Program-made: the position numbers and the translations under genes
Notes under the pieces: generated by a model
What the model was told of the DNA's origin: nothing
The model's database searches: none
What the model saw: the letters and a program-made list of their open reading frames with translations, nothing else
Shown: positions 54,913 through 61,216 of the stretch, in pieces
Numbering within the stretch: the stretch's first letter is position 1
How the letters are laid out: every line of letters begins with the position of its first letter
NCBI GenBank assembly: GCA_900109895.1
Contig: FOBR01000022.1
Location: forward strand, 38,934 to 102,933
Length of the DNA stretch: 64,000 nucleotides
From: a bacterium A37T11
Lineage (GTDB): Bacteria > Bacteroidota > Bacteroidia > Sphingobacteriales > Sphingobacteriaceae
Reading direction: 5' to 3'

Positions 54913-54923
54913 GAAGGGAAGAT

Positions 54924-55469
54924 ATGAAGAAGGATATAACAGATTTTATTAGGCAGAACAGAACGGGTTTTGACGATGCCAATCCGCCTAAAGGTTTGTG
55001 GGACGGAATATCCGCGGCACTTGACCAACAGGAAAGGGCCAGGAGGCAAAAGAATAAGCTGAAATTTCTAAACCGTGCCGCCAGATTAGCGGCTGTGGTC
55101 CTGCTTGTTGGGGTGGGCTTGCTGTGGTTCGACAAGCGTCGGTATCCAGCAGGAGATTACAGTCACATCAGCCCTGAGCTAGCTTTGCAACAGGCCTCGT
55201 TCAATTCGCAGATCGAGGAGAAGAAAGATTCATTGCAATTTTTGGCCGCATCCAATCCCAAAATGTACCAGGAATTTTCAAAGGTAGTGGGCCAAATGCA
55301 GAAAAACTATGAACTTTTACAAGCGCAATTGACGCAAAGCCCCAACAAGGAGTTCACACTACAAGCCATGATCCGTAATTTACAAGCACAGATGGACGTA
55401 CTTAGCCAGCAGTTGCAGGTATTACAAACCGTGGTTCAAAAAAAGGAACCTATTAACAAAAAAATATAG
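54924..55469 (+). CDS. Membrane protein, putative anti-sigma factor
   Basis: 181-aa single-pass protein. Cytoplasmic N-terminus (~50 residues, DITDFIRQNRTGFDDANPPKG LWDGI), a transmembrane helix (AARLAAVVLLVGVGLLWF, ~residues 52-69) and an extracytoplasmic helical region rich in Gln. The arrangement next to an ECF sigma gene is that of anti-sigma factors, but I see no zinc-binding HxxxCxxC motif, so the role is inference. Gap to the next gene is 2 bp. Confidence 0.7.
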   Translation: MKKDITDFIRQNRTGFDDANPPKGLWDGISAALDQQERARRQKNKLKFLNRAARLAAVVLLVGVGLLWFDKRRYPAGDYSHISPELALQQASFNSQIEEKKDSLQFLAASNPKMYQEFSKVVGQMQKNYELLQAQLTQSPNKEFTLQAMIRNLQAQMDVLSQQLQVLQTVVQKKEPINKKI

Positions 55470-55471
55470 AT

Positions 55472-56452
55472 ATGAACAGTTCTAAATATATATTCGTTGT
55501 ATTGACCTTACTGACGATGGTATCGGAGGTGAAAGCTACCGATTGGTCAGACAAAGAACGGCGCATCAGCAAAAGCTATAAAATTGACAGCCGCAACCGG
55601 CTGAACATAGAAAACAGCTACGGCCAGGTCAAAGTGATCAACTGGAACCGCAATGAAATCAAGGTAGACATCCAGATAAAAGTAGCTGATGCTACCGGAA
55701 CCCGGGCAGATGAAGCTTTAAATGCCGTAAAAATAGAGGACGCGGTTACAGGTAGGGATATTTCGTTCATTACCCACATCTCATCGGGCGGATCGGGTGG
55801 CAGCTGGTGGTCCAAAATAATCCATATCGGCGACGGCGATCGGAATTTAGAGATCAATTATACCATCAGCATGCCCGAAGGGAATGACCTGGTCATCAAA
55901 AATGATTATGGTGAGATCGTCGTAGGCGACCGGAGTGGTAAGTTTACCGCTAATGTCGGGTATGGTAGTCTTAAGGCTGGCAATCTAAAGTCTGCCAGTA
56001 ACCAGTTAAATATTTCTTACTCCCATGCAGCAATTACAGCGCTGCAAGGGGGTGGCTTGTCGGTTGAATATGGTGGTCTTACGATTGGATCCGCCAAAGA
56101 TATTAACCTCAGTTTGTCTTATACCGGGGATGCCAGGATCCAAAGCCTTGCAGGGAAATCAAGCATTTCCATCGAGTACAGTAGAGGGTTTTCGGCGGGT
56201 CTGGCTGCAGCGATCAATTCACTCAACCTCTCTGCCGAGTATTCATCTGTTGCCCTGCGACCTGCTGCCGGGGCCAATTTTAACTTTAACGCGTCTATTG
56301 AATACGGTAGTTTTCAAACAGACCGAAACCAAGCGACGATCAGCAAACAGCATGAAGAAAATACATCGGCTAGTTATGTGGGATATTGGGGTAAAAAATC
56401 GGACAATACCATCAATATCTCCTCCGAGTATGGCGATGTTCGTATAAAATAA
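55472..56452 (+). CDS. DUF4097-like putative adhesin, exported
   Basis: 326-aa protein with a signal peptide (YIFVVLTLLTMVSEVKA) and a repetitive right-handed beta-helix-like body: LNIENSYGQVKVINWNRNE, NDLVIKNDYGEIVVGDRSGK, GLSVEYGGLTIGSAKDI, NLSAEYSSVALRP and the end NISSEYGDVRIK. The recurring xY(G/S)xxxI pattern is typical of the DUF4097/putative adhesin family. It probably belongs to the sigma factor's regulon or signalling unit, since the three genes are nearly contiguous. Function unproven. Confidence 0.8.
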   Translation: MNSSKYIFVVLTLLTMVSEVKATDWSDKERRISKSYKIDSRNRLNIENSYGQVKVINWNRNEIKVDIQIKVADATGTRADEALNAVKIEDAVTGRDISFITHISSGGSGGSWWSKIIHIGDGDRNLEINYTISMPEGNDLVIKNDYGEIVVGDRSGKFTANVGYGSLKAGNLKSASNQLNISYSHAAITALQGGGLSVEYGGLTIGSAKDINLSLSYTGDARIQSLAGKSSISIEYSRGFSAGLAAAINSLNLSAEYSSVALRPAAGANFNFNASIEYGSFQTDRNQATISKQHEENTSASYVGYWGKKSDNTINISSEYGDVRIK

Positions 56453-56453
56453 A

Positions 56454-56486
56454 AATATCCTGGCAGGGCAACCCTGCCAGGATATT
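56454..56486. terminator. Perfect 15-bp hairpin between convergent genes
   Basis: AATATCCTGGCAGGG / CCCTGCCAGGATATT with loop caa, starting 1 bp after the adhesin-like gene's stop and 12 bp from the FN3 gene's stop. No long T run; probably a bidirectional terminator or 3'-end-protecting stem. Confidence 0.75.
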
Positions 56487-56497
56487 AAACAGGTTCC

Positions 56498-57130
56498 TTA
56501 CCGGGCGATGAGTGTGACCGCTTCGCTCCAGTCTCCTAAGCCACGTCCGTTGCGGGCCCTGACCCTTATCCGGTATAGTACGCCGGGCGTGACGGGCGCC
56601 AGGATGTTCGCCCTGGATGAAGTGGTGTTCAGCGGATTTCCCCAGATGGGGTCTTTGTTTTCATCTAACTCACTGCTTATGGCATACTCATATTCCCATG
56701 CCTCCTTCAAGGGATTAAAGTCCAGCCTGATCTGGCCGCTTTGCCGGCCATCCCGAAGTTTAACACCATCCGGCACCCCTGGCACCAGCATTTCTCTCGG
56801 TTGCGAATTCAGGCGCATGCCCGAGCTATAAAGCACCGGCGCGTTTCCCTGACCAATTTCGTTCACATAGAATGCCAATCGTCGCAGCAGGTTAAGCAGC
56901 ACCTTGCGAGCTTCGTTTTTTAGGCTCACTTCCAGGGCGCTGCCCTTTCTGCTGGCCACTGCCAACTTTGCCCGGTAGTCTGTTGCTGCGGTTGTAAATT
57001 CAGGCAGCGTAGGATTGGGTTCCGGAAAGCTCGCATTGCCCGTAAGGGCGTCTTCCACGCCGCTGGCCAACATAGCCAGCTCGTCGTCTGTCAGCTTGTC
57101 GTAATTGCTGATCACTTTGTTTGTTCTCAT
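56498..57130 (-). CDS. Fibronectin type III domain protein
   Basis: 210-aa protein without signal peptide. N-terminal helical region (~residues 1-110: YDKLTDDELAMLASGVEDAL, ARKVLLNLLRRLAFYVNEIG) and a C-terminal FN3 domain (~120-210: GVPDGVKLRDGRQSGQIRLD, YEYAISSELDEN, VLYRIRVRARNGRGLGDWSE). This architecture recurs in Bacteroidota, often in accessory regions; function unknown. A -7 element TACTTTTG lies on the minus strand at 57170-57177. Confidence 0.8.
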   Translation of the reverse strand: MRTNKVISNYDKLTDDELAMLASGVEDALTGNASFPEPNPTLPEFTTAATDYRAKLAVASRKGSALEVSLKNEARKVLLNLLRRLAFYVNEIGQGNAPVLYSSGMRLNSQPREMLVPGVPDGVKLRDGRQSGQIRLDFNPLKEAWEYEYAISSELDENKDPIWGNPLNTTSSRANILAPVTPGVLYRIRVRARNGRGLGDWSEAVTLIAR

Positions 57131-57169
57131 TTTTTTTGTTTTTAAATGAATGAATTTTGATTAACGGAA

Positions 57170-57177
57170 CAAAAGTA
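57170..57177 (-). promoter_or_regulatory. Promoter -7 element for the FN3 gene
   Basis: Minus-strand TACTTTTG, about 40 nt upstream of the ATG at 57130. No clear -33 box. Confidence 0.45.
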
Positions 57178-57644
57178 GGGCGAGGAGGTGGGGTGGCTTA
57201 AAATTTCAGGCAAAGCCGGACAAATTCGTACAATCGGAAATGGATGACACGGCTTCTGCCAACGGAAAATAGTATTCGGTATAACGTGCTGGATTAAAGT
57301 GAAAAGAGGCCAATTCATGCTGGAATAGATGGGGCATAGAAGCGCAATCCAGCGAGTTTCACGAAGACTGAAAAAAAAGGTTTTGGGTCAATAAAGGAGG
57401 CTGTTTGTTCATAATTGTGGCACTGTAAAATAGGCTGATACCGGTGTTGAACTACGAGATCAGGATGCGACGTTGAAAGGAAGTTAAAGTAGATAGTAAG
57501 GTGATTTAACTGTTTTATTTTCAGGCATAAGATAAATGATGAGGTATAAAGAAAGAGAATATACAAAGCTATCAGATTGATGTTAAAGCAGTGCGGTTTT
57601 TTCAAGTTATTAATACCAACAGAAACAAATCAAGTCAAAAAAGA
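57178..57644. other. Gene-poor stretch
   Basis: No convincing gene. A minus-strand 96-codon reading at 57315-57605 lacks a promoter, family resemblance or sensible composition. No strong hairpin or long repeat was found by eye. It may be decayed DNA. Confidence 0.5.
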
Positions 57645-57678
57645 AAAACAGCGCAAACGTCAAGCGCCGCGCTGTTTT
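57645..57678 (-). terminator. Terminator downstream of the excisionase-like gene
   Basis: 10-bp stem AAAACAGCGC / GCGCTGTTTT. On the minus strand it is followed by TTTTTCTTTTTT, so it best serves the minus-strand HTH gene at 57780. Confidence 0.7.
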
Positions 57679-57680
57679 TG

Positions 57681-57775
57681 ATTTACGATATTAGATTTAC
57701 GATTTACGAATGATTAATTCCGTGCCGGAACAAACCTAAAAACCCTAATCGTAAATCGTACCTCGTAAATCGTAA
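57681..57775. repeat. Inverted GATTTAC-type repeat
   Basis: Left arm holds GATTTACGATTTACGAAT (57694-57711), identical to the ends of the 51887-52384 cassette, preceded by a partial copy from 57680. The right arm has AATCGTAAATCGTA (57747-57760) and CTCGTAAATCGTAATTCC just before the HTH gene's stop. The arms can pair around a ~35-nt spacer. It appears to be a solo member of the same repeat family with no gene inside. Confidence 0.6.
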
Positions 57776-57779
57776 TTCC

Positions 57780-58028
57780 TCAAACTTTCCCCTTTGGAAC
57801 ACTATACCATCGATACGCTTTTTCAACTTCCGTGCGGATGAGCCGTACCTGACGGTTTCGATAAACAGAGGTCAGCTCGCCTTTCTCCCTTAAGCGGCTT
57901 ATCGTAAATCGGCTCACTTTGAGGTGGTAAACGGCTTCCTTCACTGTCATTAGCTCTTGCTCCGTATAGTAGCATGACGTTTCTTTTTTTTCTGATTGCA
58001 TGGTTTCCTTCATCTTTTTTTTTGGCAA
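57780..58028 (-). CDS. Excisionase-like helix-turn-helix protein
   Basis: 82-aa (or ~73-aa, if a later Met is used) DNA-binding protein of the MerR/excisionase type: LMTVKEAVYHLKVSRFTISR, LREKGELTSVYRNRQVRLIR and EVEKAYRW. Small proteins like this are found with integrases, conjugative elements and as orphan regulators. No integrase is in the window. It is divergent from the structured leader and alpha-CTD-like gene on the other strand and has a terminator downstream. Confidence 0.8.
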   Translation of the reverse strand: MPKKKMKETMQSEKKETSCYYTEQELMTVKEAVYHLKVSRFTISRLREKGELTSVYRNRQVRLIRTEVEKAYRWYSVPKGKV

Positions 58029-58080
58029 AGAAACATGAGTTATGATCTGAAAAAAAGTAGGTTTATGGTCTATGTATCCC

Positions 58081-58110
58081 TTGGAAATTAAAAGATTATT
58101 CTTACTTTTG
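58081..58110 (+). promoter_or_regulatory. Promoter of the structured leader
   Basis: -33 TTG at 58081-58083, 19-bp spacer, -7 TACTTTTG at 58103-58110. Transcription would start near 58116. Confidence 0.65.
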
Positions 58111-58148
58111 TGCTGTAAAATATTACAAGGCGTCAGCTATTTAACAAG

Positions 58149-58257
58149 TACTGGAAACTACGAACTTCTAAGATGAACTAAGTTAAATAGACTGTTCGCC
58201 CGCGCTTTAGTGCGGGTGCAGTCTATCTTGTTCATCAGGCTTCGTAGGCCTCCAGTA
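58149..58257 (+). ncRNA. Five-helix structured leader or small RNA
   Basis: One long co-linear hairpin with five perfect helices: TACTGG (58149-58154) with CCAGTA (58252-58257); CTACGAA (58158) with TTCGTAG (58241); GATGAAC (58172) with GTTCATC (58230); ATAGACTG (58187) with CAGTCTAT (58219); CCCGC (58199) with GCGGG (58212). Thirty-three base pairs in 109 nt, with asymmetric internal loops larger on the 5' side. It lies between a full promoter and the ATG at 58291. Not recognised as a known RNA family; 6S RNA was considered, but the closing stem is too short and there is no large central bubble. Confidence 0.65.
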
Positions 58258-58290
58258 TAGGATGTGGCGGCCCGCCCTAAAACGCGATTT

Positions 58291-58518
58291 ATGAGTCCGG
58301 ACGTTAACCACCCCATCCTTCAGCAACCCATCCATACCCTTCCGCTCAGCGCCGAGTTTAAGCTTGTCGCCGAAATGCTCGGCTTCCATACCTTAACAGA
58401 TCTGTTGCAAAAACGCACAGCCGAACTAAAAAAAATGCCAGGCTTTACACAAAACCTGGTCATTGAATACGTTTATTTTTTAGAAACAAACAACTTAGGA
58501 GATTTAGTATGGCGCTAG
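58291..58518 (+). CDS. Small protein resembling the RNA polymerase alpha C-terminal domain
   Basis: 75-aa protein. The pattern HPILQQPIHTLPLSAEFKLV, LGFHTLTDLLQKRTAELKKM and PGFTQNLVIEYVYFLETNNL follows the alpha-CTD (LSxxxxxxL, T(L/I)xDL, helix-hairpin-helix). The DNA- and activator-contacting basic residues are not clearly kept. I use the ATG at 58291. It follows a ~175-nt structured leader. Function unknown; it could act on transcription or be a plain helix-hairpin-helix DNA-binding module. Confidence 0.65.
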   Translation: MSPDVNHPILQQPIHTLPLSAEFKLVAEMLGFHTLTDLLQKRTAELKKMPGFTQNLVIEYVYFLETNNLGDLVWR

Positions 58519-58524
58519 AAAGGT

Positions 58525-58557
58525 ACTTAAAACGTACAACTTAAAACGTACAACTTA
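58525..58557. repeat. 14-bp tandem repeat
   Basis: ACTTAAAACGTACA occurs twice in tandem (58525-58538, 58539-58552) plus ACTTA. It overlaps the stop codon of the minus-strand TetR-type gene. Related sequences are at 45657-45680 and, inverted, 46953-46972. Confidence 0.65.
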
Positions 58558-60279
58558 TTTCAGTTTCCTCACATACTCCAACATCTTCACCAATAACGCC
58601 TCATTATAGTCAATCACGGCCGGATCCTTGCCATAAAATTTGGATTTGATGCTGGCTGCTGAGAGTTCATCCTGTCCTTTGGTGCTGAAATTGTAAGCTA
58701 CTTTTTCCGCATAGCTGTCCAGGTTTTCGTCCACATAGACCTCATTGTCCAATAACATCTTATTCCAGAAGGCCGATTGCAGGATGTTCATGCGGAATCG
58801 TAATTTCATAGTATTGAGCGGTAGTTGTAAAGGGCCTTGCGATCCGCTGGCCAGTTCTCCTTCTATCCAGCAGAGCAGCGTTTCTTTTAAAGATGGTGAA
58901 TCAGGGTCAAAACCTGGGGCAGTCAAAGGCATCCATTGTTCAAACCGATGTTTATAGAGCGTCAGCAACTGTTTCCGGCCGTCATCACCCATGTCTTTTC
59001 CTTGCAAGGAAATGCGGGTAGAGATCCAGGCTTGGGTACGCGCATGGTTTAAATTTATACGTACCATGGTTTCCCAAATGTCTAACTCGTCTAACGCTAT
59101 TTGCGAACCGCATTCTTCCAGGGCAGCTAAATAGCGATTCAGGTATTCGAGGGCCTGCCAGTTGGCCCGCCTTGCTGATTTGATAAATTGTCTTAGCGGA
59201 AAACCTAGCAACTCAATCAGCTGTTCGTCTACCTCGAGCAAGTTCAACTCGTGAGACACCTGCCTCCAATATACCCGCAGCCTGTTTGATTCCTTTTCCT
59301 GAAGCAGTGCTGGTAATGACGTTTCTGGTGCCAGATGAACGGCAACCGGCCGTCGCAGCATTTCTGACAGCTCCACCAGTAAAAGTGCTTCCGCATTTTC
59401 TTCCCAGTCCTGGCGGTATACTTTATTTGCCAAGGCGCTAAGTTTATCATAATGTATGGCCAAGTAAGTCCGCAATTGCACTTCCGTTTCTTGTTTGGCC
59501 AAACCCATCGGCAACTCCTGCTCCAACCTTTTCACTTCCGATGCGAAATCAGGGTGTACCTCTTCTGCGATGGGTTCATCAGTCAAATCTGCGCGCGCAT
59601 CCGTTAATTTATCCAATTGTTCATATTGATACTTGTTATCCATATTCTTTTTGCTTCGTATTTCATTCCAAAAAAGGCCAATGACCTGTTCGATGGTTTT
59701 CTTCAGCTCCTGTCGGTCGTGCTCCCAGTTAATGTCGATTCCGCTTACCTTACTTCTATTGTTACGTGCATGCCATATGATGTAGTAACTGCCTCCCAGT
59801 ATTAGGGCAATCACCCCGCGGAAATTCAGGCCGCTGCCCCTGAAAAATACATCAGTGAGCTTTAGCAAACGGTCACCTTCAAGCTCCCGCTGATCAGAAA
59901 TGGCTTTGAGCAGAGCACTGCGTTGTGAAACCTGAGCCAGAATAATCTGCTGCATTTCCTCATCCCGGGCAAAGGCGTCGAAATTAGCCTGCATCAAGCC
60001 GGTAAATAGTTGCTCCAATTCTTCCGGCCCGGGATTTTCTCCGGGCCGGAAGCGGTCAAATATGGGTTTCCAGTAATCTTTGCTGTTTATATAAGCCTTG
60101 ATTAATCCATTTAAGCTTCCAAAATGATGGTTGATCAGCGTTTTGGACTTCCTTAGCCAGTTGGCCACTTTATTAAGGGTGAGCCCTCCAAATCCCAATT
60201 CCCGCCAAATCTCTCCAACCGCCTGGATCAGTTCTTTTTTTGTTTCCTCCGCATCGCGTCTACGTTTAGCCATCAGCAC
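58555..60279 (-). CDS. TetR-domain regulator with a long C-terminal extension
   Basis: 574-aa protein. Residues ~1-60 form a TetR-type helix-turn-helix (ELIQAVGEIWRELGFGGLTL, NKVANWLRKSKTLINHHFGS) and ~60-205 a helical ligand domain. The remaining ~360 residues are unusual for TetR: a charged linker with Met213 (NMDNKYQYEQLDKL) that could be an ancestral start, then a helical region ending with AEKVAYNFSTKGQDELSAAS and KSKFYGKDPAVIDYNEALLV, which resembles RteC-like proteins of Bacteroidota mobile elements. That similarity is tentative. The first ATG is at 60279, 6 bp after the PLP-enzyme fragment. Confidence 0.7.
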   Translation of the reverse strand: MLMAKRRRDAEETKKELIQAVGEIWRELGFGGLTLNKVANWLRKSKTLINHHFGSLNGLIKAYINSKDYWKPIFDRFRPGENPGPEELEQLFTGLMQANFDAFARDEEMQQIILAQVSQRSALLKAISDQRELEGDRLLKLTDVFFRGSGLNFRGVIALILGGSYYIIWHARNNRSKVSGIDINWEHDRQELKKTIEQVIGLFWNEIRSKKNMDNKYQYEQLDKLTDARADLTDEPIAEEVHPDFASEVKRLEQELPMGLAKQETEVQLRTYLAIHYDKLSALANKVYRQDWEENAEALLLVELSEMLRRPVAVHLAPETSLPALLQEKESNRLRVYWRQVSHELNLLEVDEQLIELLGFPLRQFIKSARRANWQALEYLNRYLAALEECGSQIALDELDIWETMVRINLNHARTQAWISTRISLQGKDMGDDGRKQLLTLYKHRFEQWMPLTAPGFDPDSPSLKETLLCWIEGELASGSQGPLQLPLNTMKLRFRMNILQSAFWNKMLLDNEVYVDENLDSYAEKVAYNFSTKGQDELSAASIKSKFYGKDPAVIDYNEALLVKMLEYVRKLK

Positions 60280-60285
60280 TTTTTT

Positions 60286-60672
60286 TTAATCTTTCCTTTT
60301 AACTTTTCCCTTTTTAATAATCCATTCCCAAGCATTCAGCACTTTGTTAATGTGTGCTGAGGTATGCGTAGCCATCACGCTCATGCGTATTCGTGCATCC
60401 TTTTTGGCCACGGCCGGATAGTTGATCTGGTTTGTATAGATACCGGCCTCCATCAATAGTGTGCAGACTTGTGCATTTAGGATCGGGTCGCCTATTTTGA
60501 CCGGAATGATGGCCGAAGCCGTTGTTCCGGTATCCAAACCCAGGCTGTCCAGCCCTTTTTTAAGCTGCCGGATGTTGTCCCAAAGTTTTGTACGCCAGCC
60601 CGGTTCTTCATCAATAAGATCTATGGCGATTAATTGACAATGAAGGATATTTACAACAGGCGTTCCTGACAT
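60286..60672 (-). pseudogene. C-terminal remnant of a KBL/serine palmitoyltransferase-like PLP enzyme
   Basis: 128 codons matching the last third of alpha-oxoamine synthases (8-amino-7-oxononanoate synthase, serine palmitoyltransferase): LWDNIRQLKKGLDSLGLDTG, TASAIIPVKIGD, INYPAVAKKDARIRMSVMAT and HTSAHINKVLNAWEW. A full enzyme is ~400 residues with a PLP-lysine; that part is missing, and on the minus strand a stop precedes the apparent start within three codons. It therefore cannot be active. It abuts the Rpn-type remnant on the other strand. Confidence 0.8.
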
Positions 60673-60677
60673 ATTAT

Positions 60678-60944
60678 TTTAACCGGGTTAATCTTCCGAA
60701 AGATCAAGTAATGGAAATGATTAAAGAATTACCTTTAAAAATAAAAAATAGTATTATGAGTACATACGAAATGTTATTAGAAACGGGAGAAAAAAGGGGT
60801 AATGAAAAAAAGAATATCGATTTTGTTACCAATCTGATTTTGGATACTGATTTTGGAGATCAGAAAATAGCATCTCTTGCCACCGTCTCCATTGAATTCG
60901 TTCGTAAAATCAGGGCTTCTTTAGCCAAAAAACAGAAAATCTAA
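60678..60944 (+). pseudogene. C-terminal remnant of an Rpn-type nuclease/putative transposase
   Basis: From about 60678 the frame reads FNRVNLPKDQVMEMIKEL, then MSTYEMLLETGEKRGNEK and IASLATVSIEFVRKIRASLA, the typical tail of Rpn/PD-(D/E)XK family transposase-like proteins in Bacteroidota. The catalytic N-terminal domain (~200 residues) is absent. An ATG at 60711 would give 77 aa, but the similarity starts earlier, so this is a broken gene. A terminator follows at 60972. Confidence 0.65.
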
Positions 60945-60971
60945 GGACTCACGCCTTTTATAGTATAGTTG

Positions 60972-61003
60972 AAAACCATCCATACCGGGTGGTTTTTGTT
61001 TTT
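60972..61003 (+). terminator. Terminator after the Rpn-type remnant
   Basis: AAAACCATCC / GGGTGGTTTT (one wobble), 5-nt loop, then TTGTTTTTTAT. Confidence 0.8.
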
Positions 61004-61024
61004 TATATGGTTATGATAGAAGTA

Positions 61025-61146
61025 TTAACCCGAGCCAGACAACTCACGTCTGGGATAACCACTTCAGGAGCCTCGGTTCGCATTTGGCTCACCGGGGTCT
61101 CCTTACGCTATTATCCCTAGGCCGTTCGCTTGCCCGGCTCGGGTAA
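61025..61146. repeat. Multi-branched inverted-repeat element
   Basis: Outer arms CCCGAGCC (61029-61036, in TTAACCCGAGCC) and GGCTCGGG (61136-61143). Inside: CAGAC (61036) with GTCTG (61048); GGGATAA (61052-61058) with TTATCCC (61111-61117), and within the latter GAGCC (61068) with GGCTC (61086). It would fold as a branched structure in RNA or as single-stranded DNA. It lies in the 272-bp gap between the Rpn-type remnant and the GH92 gene. Confidence 0.6.
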
Positions 61147-61173
61147 AATTAGGTTATATGTATTGGGCTTTTA

Positions 61174-61207
61174 TTAACCCAAGCCAGGCAACTCACGTCT
61201 GGGATAA
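61174..61207. repeat. Second, partial copy of the branched element
   Basis: 34 bp matching 61025-61058 at 32 of 34 positions (TTAACCC ... GTCTGGGATAA). One change, A to G in the CAGAC arm, keeps pairing as a G-T wobble. The rest of the element is not repeated. Confidence 0.75.
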
Positions 61208-61216
61208 GGTAATTAG

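Noticed and set aside
56454..56486. Insertion-sequence end
   Set aside because: The perfect inverted repeat has a 3-nt loop and sits between two convergent stop codons; a terminator explains it better.
57315..57605. 96-codon minus-strand ORF
   Set aside because: No promoter, no family resemblance, unbalanced composition; lies in DNA that looks decayed.
57681..57775. CRISPR array
   Set aside because: Repeats are short heptamer-based inverted units without regular spacers, and no cas genes are present.
58149..58257. 6S RNA as an explanation for the structured leader
   Set aside because: There is no long closing stem or large central bubble, and a protein gene follows directly; kept only as a remote option.
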